Below are positions 1 to 9,128 of a DNA stretch of 64,000 nt, one piece after another. The notes below the pieces were generated by a model. That model made no database searches and was not told the DNA's origin. It was given only the letters and a program-made list of their open reading frames with translations. Position 1 is the stretch's first letter, and each line of letters opens with the position of its first letter. Origin of the DNA: Nephrocerus scutellatus (taxonomy: Eukaryota; Arthropoda; Insecta; Diptera; Pipunculidae); the NCBI GenBank assembly GCA_947095585.1, contig OX352761.1:59698832-59762831 (forward strand), read 5' to 3'. A program made the position numbers and the translations under genes.

Positions 1-405
1 TTGCGCTACTATAACCTTTCTTCCGCAGTTAATAGTGAATCTAAATTTTGCCAGGAAGTCTGTTCCTATCAAGAATTCATCCAACAGGTTCGGAATATAC
101 ACGAATTCTTGTGTGAAGGACCACTCTCCCCAACTTAGGTCCAACATATAGGCTTGCCGAGCGGTGATAGTCGATTTATCGGCCAAGGCAAAGGTTATGG
201 AGATCGGTCGGGCTGGTACATGGTGCTTTCTGCATAGGTTTCGTATGGTTTTCCCAATGCACGACCTTCCTGCGCCGGTGTCGATAACGACGTCGTACAG
301 GCGATGTTGAAATTTGATGGGTATGGTATATGAGGCGTGGGTTGAAACGATAGGGGTGGGCGCGTCTAATGCCTCATGGTGTTGGACGGCCCGTTGGTGT
401 TTTCC
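1..405 (-). CDS. pol: Gypsy-like pol, N-terminal part with retropepsin protease (runs off window)
   Basis: This is the start of a retrotransposon Pol polyprotein, the aspartic protease that would cleave Gag and Pol. The frame is open from about 405 down to base 1 and continues outside the window. Visible motifs are the catalytic DTGAG (positions 271-282 encode DTGA), a flap-like ALADKS and a C-terminal LIGTDFL, in the order expected for retropepsins. It has no start codon of its own: it overlaps the 3' end of gag in the -1 frame, so expression by -1 ribosomal frameshifting is inferred. No canonical slippery heptamer was found; an A-rich GGAAAAC (399-405) is only a weak candidate. No stop interrupts the visible part. 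Reverse transcriptase, RNase H and integrase would lie to the left. Confidence 0.85.
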
Positions 406-1799
406 GGTTTGCAGTTGCAATATCTGCTCTGTACATTATTTGTACCACAGTATGAACAAAATAATCGGCGGTCCTGACGACAATTTCGACGAGTATGTCC
501 GGGCTGGCCGCAAGTCCAGCAACAGGTTTTCCGGTCGTAGCTATTGGTGAACGGCGGGCGGACTGGCGGTCGGTGATGTGGATGCGTTACATCGCTGGTA
601 ATCGGTCTATGGTGCGGTATATTGCTGGTATGATAAGGTACATCGTTGGTATTCGGTAGATGATGCGGTATATTACTGGTATTTGGACCGTGATGCGGAT
701 ATGTTACATCGTTGTTAACTGGACGAGTAGTCTGGATCGGTGGGTGTGGAGTAGGCATGGCTGATTGATTTGCTGACCTGTTCTGGTAGAGTGGTGGTGC
801 TGCCTGACGAAATGGCGGCACGGTCGGTTGAAATGGTGGTGCGGTAGGACGTAATGCGGGCGGTCGTACTGGTGCTGGAGAAGGTCGAGAGGGGGGTTGC
901 TCATTTAAAAGGCATTCAAAATCCTCAATGAGTGAGGTTAGTTCCGACAGCGTCGTGAACTCTCGTCGTTTGATGTAATGGCGATAATCCGGTCGTAGGT
1001 TATCGTATATACGATTTAATTTCTCCCCGGTGGTGAGCGACATCTGCCATCGCATCAGTGCTTGTATGGAAGTTATATAATCTTTCCCCTTCTCTCTGTT
1101 GCTCTGCGTTCGGTTCCGAATGCGGTCCAAGAGCTGCTCAGCAAATCGTGGTGGTAAGAAGAAGCGACGTAATTCCTCGCTAAACTCTTCCCACGTACTA
1201 AGAAACTCCTTATTATTACGAAACCAGATAAGTGCGTTCCCTTTGAGTAGCTCTGGTAATGTTCGTACTACCCGGTCTAGCGGCAATTGGTAGCATTCGG
1301 CGAGTTCCTCCACCCTTTCTAGGAACTCTAATGGATTACTATTTCCCCCTTCGTATCTTACATTCCACCTTCTTACCTTATCCATCATTTCCGCATCGGA
1401 TGGACGGTAAGTCTGTGGCGGTCGTACTTCTGAGTAGGAAGTAAATGGAATGCTCGGTGTCGGTTTCGGTTGTACATGGATTTCCATGTTCGGTGTATTC
1501 AGGTTATGAGCCTGTGTTTCCGTTGGCTTTGAGTACGTGATGTTCGGAATTTTTGGCCGGTGTACGGTTGTGGTTTGGGATTCCATGCTTGATAGTAGTG
1601 TGTCGGTGGTGAGCTTCGGTTCGATCGTGGGTAAATCGCTACAAGATTTGTGTTTCTTTAGCTCGGTAGAGAGAAGTTTGCGTAGCTCATCTACACTACC
1701 ACTTTGGTTAATACCATGACGACACAGTTCGTTTAGTAACTCCTCTTTCCGAAGTGAGTATATTCCGGAAACACTAAGCCCAGTCTCCTCGGTGGACAT
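366..1799 (-). CDS. gag: Gypsy-like Gag polyprotein with SAP-like N terminus and CCHC zinc knuckle
   Basis: Structural nucleocapsid precursor of the minus-strand gypsy-like element, 477 residues from the ATG at 1799. The frame is open further upstream to 2090, but that part crosses the PBS and LTR end, so the internal ATG is preferred. The N terminus (about residues 10-50, LRKEELLNELCRHG) resembles a SAP-type helix-extended-helix. The middle (about 150-310, with NALIWFRNN and LRRFFLPP) matches the Retrotrans_gag capsid family. A proline-rich linker with short repeats (NIPHH, DVTHPHH) follows. The C terminus has a clean CX2CX4HX4C knuckle (CWTCGQPGHTRRNC) and a second cysteine cluster (CSYC...CNC) without the usual histidine. 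The stop is TAG at 366-368. The ORF is uninterrupted, so this element may be young. Confidence 0.9.
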   Translation of the reverse strand: MSTEETGLSVSGIYSLRKEELLNELCRHGINQSGSVDELRKLLSTELKKHKSCSDLPTIEPKLTTDTLLSSMESQTTTVHRPKIPNITYSKPTETQAHNLNTPNMEIHVQPKPTPSIPFTSYSEVRPPQTYRPSDAEMMDKVRRWNVRYEGGNSNPLEFLERVEELAECYQLPLDRVVRTLPELLKGNALIWFRNNKEFLSTWEEFSEELRRFFLPPRFAEQLLDRIRNRTQSNREKGKDYITSIQALMRWQMSLTTGEKLNRIYDNLRPDYRHYIKRREFTTLSELTSLIEDFECLLNEQPPSRPSPAPVRPPALRPTAPPFQPTVPPFRQAAPPLYQNRSANQSAMPTPHPPIQTTRPVNNDVTYPHHGPNTSNIPHHLPNTNDVPYHTSNIPHHRPITSDVTHPHHRPPVRPPFTNSYDRKTCCWTCGQPGHTRRNCRQDRRLFCSYCGTNNVQSRYCNCKPENTNGPSNTMRH

Positions 1800-2031
1800 T
1801 ATTATAGCTTTTCTCTCGGCAGTATTTGACAATTTGTATATTTCTATCGTCTGGTACTCCCCGGTTGGTGCCAAGACTAATTTTAGTAGTGACGCATTCA
1901 CCAATGTAAAACAAGTTGTAATGCCGTGTTTCTGCCGGTAAGTGGTTTCTGGTCGATTATTTTGACATGGAAAGAAAAATATGGTTGTTTTTTTTTCCTC
2001 GGTCTTGGTCGGTGATACGACTTTAAAAGTC

Positions 2032-2049
2032 GTCCCTGCTCGGGCGCCA
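2032..2049 (-). promoter_or_regulatory. Primer binding site, tRNA-Lys type
   Basis: On the minus strand this reads TGGCGCCCGAGCAGGGAC, one base different from the classical tRNA-Lys3 PBS (TGGCGCCCGAACAGGGAC). It lies four bases inside the inferred LTR end and upstream of gag, which is the correct place for minus-strand DNA priming. Confidence 0.85.
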
Positions 2050-2053
2050 AATT

Positions 2054-2830
2054 TGTAACGTTGTCTGCTCGGGTGACGCTCGCCGGTCACCCAGGGTTCG
2101 TTCTTTTGTTTTTGTGTTACAAATTAAAGAGTTTTGTGGATTTTTGTTCTTTTGGTTTTCTTTATTTATTATTTGTTTTCCCTTTTTTTCTTATTATGTT
2201 TTACAATCTTAATATATCTATATATATACTTATATCAAATATTTATTATACTTAGCTACCTGCCCAGCTTACTCTGATATGAGCACTCGGAGGGGGCGTT
2301 CGAGAAGAACGGCTCGACTCTAAGCCGTAGTTAGCCGAGGTGAGAACAATCGACAACTACTAACTACGTACTCGAAGATATGACGGAGCACACGGAGGAC
2401 GTTCGGGCAGAACTGCTCGGCTCTAAGCCGTAGTTAGCCGAGGTGAGAACAATCGACAACTGCTAACTACGTACTCGAAGATATGACGGAGCACATGGAG
2501 GGCGTTCGGGAAGAACTGCTCGGCTCTAAGCCGTAGTTAGCCGAGGTGAGAACAATCGACAACTGCTAACTACGTACTCGAAGATATGACGGAGCACACG
2601 GAGGGCGTTCGGGAAGAACTGCTCGGCTCTAAGCCGTAGTTAGCCGAGGTGAGAACAATCGACAACTGCTAACTACGTACTCGAAGATATGACGGAGCAC
2701 ACGGAGGGCGTTCGGGAAGAACTGCTCGGCTCTAAGCCGTAGTTAGCCGAGGTGAGAACAATCGACAACTGCTAACTACGTGCTTGAAGGTTTTAGTGGA
2801 ACTCACGATGGGTGTTCGAGTAGAACAACA
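2054..2830 (-). mobile_element. 5' LTR of the gypsy-like element (outer end not located)
   Basis: The inner end, written on the plus strand, starts TGTAACG at 2054 next to the PBS. In element sense the order would be U3 with five 103-bp repeats (2268-2826), then an AT-rich segment with TATA-like sequence (about 2205-2245), then R-U5. A 7-bp stem GGGTGAC/GTCACCC (2071-2077/2086-2092) and a 10-bp inverted repeat AATTTGTAAC/GTTACAAATT (2050-2059/2116-2125) sit near the PBS. The outer LTR boundary is not supported because the other LTR is outside the window, so the end given is only the edge of the repeats. Confidence 0.55.
2268..2826. repeat. 103-bp tandem repeat, about 5.4 copies
   Basis: The anchor GCTCGGCTCTAAGCCGTAG recurs at 2312, 2415, 2518, 2621 and 2724, exactly 103 bp apart. 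The inner copies are nearly identical and the outer ones are diverged, a pattern typical of unequal exchange. The unit contains the inverted pair CGGCT...AGCCG. Its position in the presumed U3 suggests repeated transcription-factor or insulator sites, which is inference. Confidence 0.9.
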
Positions 2831-3420
2831 CAGTTCCTGGATATAGCAAAAGTAATTATTATTACTTTGTAATAAAAGTAATTATTATTACTTTGTTACG
2901 CTATATGAATTTCAAAAAGTTAGCGGGAGTGCTTTTCATATGGGAGAATTACTTTTCGTCTTGTCAGACAGAATACTCTTCTCCACACTTCCCGATTTGT
3001 TGTGGATCTTCGCGTCCCATGTCTTTACTTAATTCTTTCGTCTTGTTGGGAATTTTATTTCCCCAAATATTGTATAGTAGATTGTTCGTATACAAATTGT
3101 GTTCGTATATGTACAAGTTATTCCTTTTGCGTATTTTGTTATTATTCTTGTAATTGTTGTTGTTAGTTTTAATATTATGACATGGGGCGCGACGGGAGCA
3201 TTTCTGTCTAAAAAAAGAATGATGTTTCTTTGATTTATCAACTTACTATTTACAATGGGTTTTCATAATGCTTAATATATACATATACATTTTGTCGTGT
3301 GGTTTTTATAATATTCATATTTTGCCGTACGGTCTGTATTACATTTCTGTTTGCAATATTCATATTTTTGTCGTACGGTTTGTAACGTTATTAATTTAGT
3401 ATAAATTAACTTCGTTACAA
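2827..3420. other. AT-rich spacer with a palindrome; no gene seen
   Basis: Contains a palindromic structure at 2841-2906: ATATAGC and GCTATAT arms flank two copies, 26 bp apart, of an AAAAGTAATTATTATTACTT-type palindrome. Near the right end, three diverged copies of a TTTTG(T/C)CGTACGGT motif occur (about 3291, 3320, 3364). Short open frames look non-coding. Confidence 0.5.
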
Positions 3421-4275
3421 TCTTAGTTTTAAAAGTAGGTTTTAATTTAAATGTACTTAAGGTATGTGCAAAAAGAAAGGTAGACATGATACTAAAGTAT
3501 GAAACAGTGTCATATTTTGTTATCTTAGTTTTAATAGTAGGTTTTATTTTAAATGTACTTAAGGTATGTGCAAAAAAAAAATGTATATATGATACTAAAG
3601 TATGAAACAGTATCATATTTTGTTCTCTTAGTTTTTAAAAGTAGTTTTTATTTTAAAGGTAATTAAGGTATGTGCAAAAAAAAGGTATATATGATACTAA
3701 AGTATGAAACAGTATCATATTTTGTCATCTTAGTTTTTAAAAGTAGTTTTTATTTTAAATGTACTTAAGGTATGTGCAAAAAAAAAGGTATATCTGATAC
3801 TAAAGTATGAAACATTATCATATCTTGTTATCTTAGTTTTAAAAGTAGGTTTTAATTTAAATGTAATTAAGGTATGCGCAAAAAAAAGGTGGATATGATA
3901 CTAAAGTATGAAACAGTATCATATTTTGTTATCTTAGTTTTTAAAAGTAGTTTTTATTTTGAATGTACTTAAGGTATGTGCAAAAAAAAGGTATATCTGA
4001 TACTAAAGTATGAAACATTATCATATCTTGTTATCTTAGTTTTAAAAGTAGGTTTTAATTTAAATGTAATTAAGGTATGCGCAAAAAAAAAGGTGGATAT
4101 GATACTAAAGTATGAAACAGTATCATATTTTGTTATCTTAGTTTTTAAAAGTATTTTTTATTTTGAATGTACTTAAGGTATGTGCAAAAAAAAGGTATAT
4201 CTGATACTAAAGTATGAAACAGTATCATATTTTGTCATCTTAGTTTTTTAAAGTAGTTTTTTATTTTAAAAGTAC
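3421..4275. repeat. 102-bp minisatellite (Sat102), about 8.4 copies
   Basis: TCTTAG(T)n anchors occur at 3421, 3523, 3626, 3729, 3831, 3932, 4034, 4136 and 4238, giving periods of 101-103 bp. Each unit carries TGATACT and AGTATCA arms 12 bp apart, overlapping a shorter ATACT-AA-AGTAT hairpin. Copies differ mainly in A-run length and a few substitutions. Short frames through it are by-products of the repeat. Confidence 0.92.
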
Positions 4276-5875
4276 TTTTGAACGAGTTCGGGTTGAGTGA
4301 TAGAGGAAAGGGGTAATTGTTGAAGGACAATTATGAACAAATTCCAGAGATGGACAAACAAAAGGTACTAAAATCCACTTACCCCTGAATCCAACCACCA
4401 TCCTCCTCGACAGCGCTGACGACGACGACGGCTTCTGAAACAAACGGGGGTTAATGTAAATGATGGGATTTGGCCCATTGAAAGGAAAGATCCTGTCTTC
4501 TATCCTTACTCTTTCCCTCTGTCTCTCTCTCGTTTAGGCACTACACAAAACCCTAACGTTTTCAAACGAACCAGGAAAGGTCCTTTTATTTCTTTTTTTT
4601 TTCTTTCCTTATGACACTGTCGTTAATAAGAAACCATAACTAAAAAAAACGAATATGATGCAACTCAGCGTCTCGGTGCAGGATCCTCGGCGGACTTCGA
4701 TGAAGATGCTCTGGGTCAATTTGTTTGGCTGGCGTCTCACACGAACGATAAAAATGTCGTAACTGATGGTATCCTATTTTCAGGTTCTGTTCGATTAATA
4801 TTAGGCCGAAATTGAACTTAGTCGCTCTCGGGCTTCAATTTATCTAGTAAACGCACTAATGCTAGTTGGATTTGTAGATTTTTACATAGATTTATTTTTT
4901 TCGGAGCAGTAAGACTTGAGTCGACTAGCGTGGAGTAGGCGTCGGCCATTTTCTTTTCTCGCGTCTTCACGCACACAACTACATTACACACAGTCACGAA
5001 TATTACCAACGGTATCTGGGACTAAGGATTTCTGCTCTGTCCCTCTATTACAAATATGCACTTAATTTGTTTATCCAATGAATAGTGAACTTATTCAAAG
5101 AAAAAAATTTTTCACAATGCTGCACATTTTTAGACATTTTCTTTGTTTTTCAATGATTCAGAACGGAGGACATTAAGATTTTTTTTCTTTCTTTGATACC
5201 GTCCAAGTGTTGTTTGTGAAGATGTAGAATAACTACGGCACTTGAATGATTTCAGTTCCTTTTGCAGGTTCGGCGAATATGTATAACAAAGTATTAAAAC
5301 GATTTTAAAGAAATATCGCGCCGTTTAAAAAAAAACACACGCAATTAGGTAAAACCTTTTTGGTAACCTTAATTCAACAGTTAAAAAAAAACAGTCGTTT
5401 TTTTGACGATAATTTCTTTCCACCTAGACAAATCAAATTAGAGTAAAAAAGCGCGCACAAGCTCAAGCTGTGCTGACCCGACGCTACGAATCAGTGGAGC
5501 AAACTTTTTTTTTTGTCTGAAGACAAAAGGCGACCGACCTAGACGAGTTGTGAATTCGACTCACTTTTTCGGTTCTTCATGTCTCAGTCAACAGCTTCGT
5601 GGTTGAGTGATGCTAGCCTATGTATGTGTGTGTATGCCCTATTGAGATCGTACATTATGCCGACACATATTTAGACAATGGAATGTTGGGTTGCAAACCG
5701 GTTTGTCGCCAAGGTATGTGCACCTCGCATGTTTTTGCGGCACATTTCCTGCACTGGAATTTTTAGTGACTAACGGTATGCAACCAAAAACTTTCCATAC
5801 ATCGCAATTTTTGTGCTCAATCGTTGGCATGCGATTCTGTCTCAGGCCCAAGAAATAGGGTGCTGCGCAAAAATA
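4276..5875. repeat. Block E, copy 1: unidentified 1.6-kb repeat
   Basis: Non-satellite block present three times (also about 9189-10797 and 12986-14597) at very high identity. I recognise no transposase and no terminal repeats. On the minus strand there is a 43-codon frame with a good start context, AAAATGGCC (MADAYSTLVDSS...KLKPESD, about 4818-4949), and an exon-like segment (about 4390-4440) between TTTGTTTCAG and GGTAAGT splice-like sites. A third conserved frame is at 5639-5851. It could be a captured host fragment or the interior of a non-autonomous element; function unknown. Confidence 0.55.
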
Positions 5876-7380
5876 TCGCCACTACAATCGCCGGAAGTCG
5901 ATCGTTTTACGTGCGCGAAGGCCAATAGCCCACATAATGGCGGCCCGCCATTTTTTTTGCGAAATTATTAAATCAGTGAAAAATTGAAATTGTTTTAACT
6001 TAATAACCCGACATCGTTAGAGATGCACAAATTTTCTTACAAAAAGTTTTCCCTGAAAAATAAAGAAAAATCAGAAAATTTATTTGCACTTTTATAAATT
6101 GTTCTTTTTTTTTGTTCGACAAAACTTAATCAAACATGTGCTTAGTATTTTCTCAATCGAGAACATTTTTTGTTAAGCAGTTAATTTGGAATTATCATCG
6201 CCGGAAGTCGATCGTTTTATGTGCGCGAAGGCCAATAGCCCACAAAATGGCGGCCCACCATTTCTTTTTGCGAAATTATTAAATCAGTGAAAAATTAAAA
6301 TTGATTTAACTTAATAACCCGACATCGTTAGAGATGCACAAATAGTGCATCTTACAAAAAGTTTTCCCTGAAAAATCAAAATCATAAAATTAATTTGCAC
6401 TTTTATAAATTGTTCTTTTTTTGGTTCGACAAAAATCAATCGAACATGTGCTTAGTATTTTCTCAATCGAGAACATTTTTTTTTTAAACAGTTGATTTGG
6501 AATTATCATCGCCGGAAGTCGATCGTTTTACGTGTGCGAAGGCCAATAGCCCACATATTGGCGACCCACCATTTTTTTTTTCGAAATTATTAAATCAGTG
6601 AAAAATTTAAATTTATTTAATTTAACAACCCGACATCGTTAGAGATGCACAAATAGTGCATCTTACAAAGAGTTTTCCCTGAAAAATAAAAGAAAATGAG
6701 AAAATTAATTTGCATTTTTTTAAATTGTTCCTTTTTTTTTGTTCGACAAAACTTAATCAAACATGTGCTTAGTATTTTCTCAATCGAGAACATTTTTTGT
6801 TAAGCAGTTAATTTGGAATTATCATCGCCGGAAGTCGATCGTTTTATGTGCGCGAAGGCCAATAGCCCACAAAATGGCGGCCCACCATTTCTTTTTGCGA
6901 AATTATTAAATCAGTGAAAAATTAAAATTGATTTAACTTAATAACCCGACATCGTTAGAGATGCACAAATAGTGCATCTTACAAAAAGTTTTCCCTGAAA
7001 AATCAAAATCATAAAATTAATTTGCACTTTTATAAATTGTTCTTTTTTTGGTTCGACAAAAATCAATCGAACATGTGCTTAGTATTTTCTCAATCGAGAA
7101 CATTTTTTTTTTAAACAGTTGATTTGGAATTATCATCGCCGGAAGTCGATCGTTTTACGTGTGCGAAGGCCAATAGCCCACATATTGGCGACCCACCATT
7201 TTTTTTTTCGAAATTATTAAATCAGTGAAAAATTGAAATTTATTTAATTTAACAACCCGACATCGTTAGAGATGCACAAATAGTGCATCTTACAAAGAGT
7301 TTTCCCTGAAAAATAAAAGAAAATGAGAAAATTAATTTGCATTTTTTTAAATTGTTCCTTTTGTGCGACGAAAATCAATC
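5876..7380 (+). repeat. Sat310 satellite array, copy 1 (about 4.5 monomers)
   Basis: Monomers of about 305-315 bp contain the landmarks AACATGTGCTTAGTATTTTC, CGCCGGAAGTCGATCG, GGCCAATAGCCCAC and the hairpin AGATGCAC-5 nt-GTGCATCT. The stretch about 6120-6740 is repeated at about 6745-7370 as a two-monomer block. The equivalent array at 14598-15475 has this block only once. Orientation is set by convention. Confidence 0.88.
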
Positions 7381-7713
7381 GATTATCTTATTAACCCGAC
7401 ATCGGTAGAGATGCGCAAATAGTGCATCTTACAAAATTTTGCCCCTGAAGAAAAAAAACAGACAATGGCGGACCCCAAGGTACACTACCTGAGGATCCGC
7501 AAGGTGATTCGGATAAGACTATAAAACGAAATTTTTTTTTATTTTCCGGTGACAAGCACGCATTTGGAATGGGATAATTGTGCACTCCAGCACTTAAATA
7601 TAAATATAAAAAAAAAAATCAAAAAAAAATGTATGCCTTTGACGAGGAGCCCTTGGCAGTAAAGAATCACCACGCAACATCTCATCAGACGCAGTTTATA
7701 AGAGAAGAACAAG
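7381..7713. repeat. Block B, partial
   Basis: Starts in a diverged half monomer of Sat310 (GAGATGCGCAAATAGTGCATC), passes TGGCGGACCCCAAGG and CTGAGGATCCGC, and runs through GACGAGGAGCCCTTGGCAG to CAGACGCAGTTTATAA. It is then cut by a mariner fragment at 7714, whereas later copies continue with TTCCTTTTCTGGGTTGTAACG. No convincing gene. Confidence 0.7.
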
Positions 7714-8081
7714 GATTGTGGATCCTTTTTCAAGATAATCGATGAGCAATATTCCGTGTGCATCCCAAAATACAGTGGCCATAACCTTGCCAGCTGATTT
7801 CACTGCCTTCGCCTTCTTCGGAGCACTTCCACCAGCTTCCACCCATTGTTTCGATTGATTTTTGGTTTTAGGTGTGTAGTGGTGGACCCACGTTTCATCA
7901 ACAGTAATTAATCGACGCCAAAAATCAACAGAATTACGCTTTATCTTGTCCAAACACCTCTGTGAAGTGGTCTGTCGAACTCGTTTTTGTTCTTTTTCTT
8001 AACTTTTTTTAACAACTGACGTTTGACAGATCGCAATTTCTAAAATAAAAAATAAATTGTGTTTGTGCTGCCATCTAGCGC
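7714..8081 (-). mobile_element. Mariner remnant with internal deletion
   Basis: Minus-strand mariner (Tc1/mariner, DD34D) lacking both termini. About 80 codons of the transposase core remain, including TVDETWVHHY (first catalytic Asp) and GKVMATVFWDAHGILLIDYLEKGST. The sequence then jumps from the CGAACTCGTTTTTGTT region to the 5' untranslated end (CAACTGACGTTTGACAG). It stops within the terminal repeat at CATCTAGCGC, fused to an LTR fragment at a shared GC/CATAATAA. The second and third catalytic residues are missing, so it is inactive. Confidence 0.85.
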
Positions 8082-8269
8082 ATAATAATTTTTTTTGTAA
8101 TGAAGGGCTGATGTGGGTGACTGGCAAGAACCCCCCCAAAACCCGACGAGCTAAGCAAGAGCACCGCTTAGCGTGCACGCCGCCGATCGTCATCCCCAAA
8201 TCCCCAGAACACTTGGCTCGTAAAGTCGAGCTCTAGCACGAGATAGATAAATGCATGAAAATCTTTACA
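8082..8269 (+). mobile_element. LTR family L, 3' end only (copy 1)
   Basis: The last ~190 bp of the L-family LTR, ending ATCTTTACA just before a PBS. The upstream LTR was lost at the junction with the mariner remnant. Identity as an LTR rests on the PBS position and on comparison with complete copies such as 23209-24127. Confidence 0.65.
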
Positions 8270-8273
8270 AAAA

Positions 8274-8291
8274 TCGCGCCCAACGTGGGGC
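8274..8291 (+). promoter_or_regulatory. L-family primer binding site (tRNA-Lys1,2 type), copy 1
   Basis: Reads TCGCGCCCAACGTGGGGC, one mismatch to the tRNA-Lys1,2 PBS TGGCGCCCAACGTGGGGC. The same site recurs at 16362, 24132, 26965, 30625, 34753, 38882, 41284, 46594, 51760, 55507, 58599 and 62795, four bases after TTTACA at each place. Copies at 46594, 51760 and 55507 have a damaged 3' end (GTGGGAAC). Confidence 0.85.
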
Positions 8292-8877
8292 CCGAAGGAT
8301 ATCTGACGTTAGTCGAAACTCCTTTGGGTTCCACAAAACCACTGTTTTCTTCTACTTTAACCGGCGGGATAGGAGACTCGTCTTTCCACGCGGATATCAA
8401 GGTAGTTTTATTTTGTTTCAAATGATCGCCACTGTGGTTGACACCATCGAGGTGTCGGAGGTGGTTTGGTCAGTTTTCTTTTATTCGTCTTAGTTCTAAC
8501 AGCGAGCTCCAAGATTTTAATTTCGTTATAGTCAATAAATAGAAGGCAGTGTCACCTAGACACTGCACAAAGATTTCGTTTTGTTTGACGAGCGTGAGGG
8601 AGTGCCCCGGTGCCATATGGAATTGCGGGAGATTTGGTGTGCGACGGCCGAAAATCCGACCTATGCGCTGGGGTTACTCAATTCCATCAGGAATTATGGG
8701 TGCACCGTCGATTGACGGATACGGATAGGCACCTGACAGACGATTCCTCATACATTACACCCAACGCGGTATAATTCAAAATTTGTTCTTATCTATCCCT
8801 TCGGGCTTGGTTCTGAGTGGGGTGGCGCGGAGTTATAGAATAGGCTGAGGTTAAGACGGCTTACTTGACCGACCATC
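8292..8877 (+). mobile_element. L-family leader (internal region), copy 1
   Basis: Non-coding sequence downstream of the PBS. It includes a perfect hairpin, GCAGTGTC and GACACTGC around a 5-nt loop (8546-8566), and later GTGTGCGACGGCC and GATTGACGGATACGG. A mariner was inserted at the TA of CCATCTA (8878-8879). A Gag ORF would be expected here in an autonomous element, but none is present. An 80-codon frame from 8251 spans LTR end, PBS and leader and is not regarded as a gene. Confidence 0.6.
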
Positions 8878-8879
8878 TA

Positions 8880-9054
8880 CGAGGGCGGATTGAAAATGAA
8901 GCTACCTAAGTAGGAAAACAAAATTTTTTTTTCCAAAAACCATTTATTTCTCAACATAGTTTCCTTTTACTTCGACACACTTAGTAAGACGATATTCCAA
9001 CTTTTTTATACCATCTAAATAATACGATTTCGGGAACCCCTCAAAATACGCGTT
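8880..9054 (-). mobile_element. Mariner 3' end fragment next to LINE insertion site
   Basis: Begins with the mariner terminal repeat CGAGGGCGGATTGAAAATGA after a TA target and carries the last ~40 transposase codons on the minus strand. It ends with TCAAAATACGCGTT (9041-9054), the sequence duplicated around the LINE at 17143-22086. Confidence 0.85.
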
Positions 9055-9128
9055 CACAGTCATCATCGAGCGCTCAACACGAGCACACGCAGATCACGCA
9101 TCATATCGTCAAGCTACCTGCTACCGAT
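9055..9128 (+). mobile_element. First 74 bp of the Jockey-like LINE, cut by duplication
   Basis: Identical by eye to the LINE 5' end at 17143-17216 (CACAGTCATCATCGAGCGCT...). It is fused at 9128/9129 to Sat102 sequence. The LINE insertion therefore came before the duplication that created this copy. Confidence 0.85.

Noticed and set aside
1800..2090. Longer gag start at 2090
   Set aside because: It would cross the PBS and the LTR boundary, so the ATG at 1799 is the reasonable start.
3421..4275. Hammerhead ribozyme in Sat102 or Sat310 (CTGATA...GAAAC looks suggestive)
   Set aside because: The core CUGANGA and matching stems are absent on both strands as far as I can read.
5876..7380. CRISPR-like array
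   Set aside because: The repeats are ~310 bp with no unique spacers, in a eukaryotic transposon context.
8251..8493. Reading the L block as a captured virus
   Set aside because: The only retroviral-like features are the PBS and LTR-like ends; there is no gag, pol or env coding sequence.
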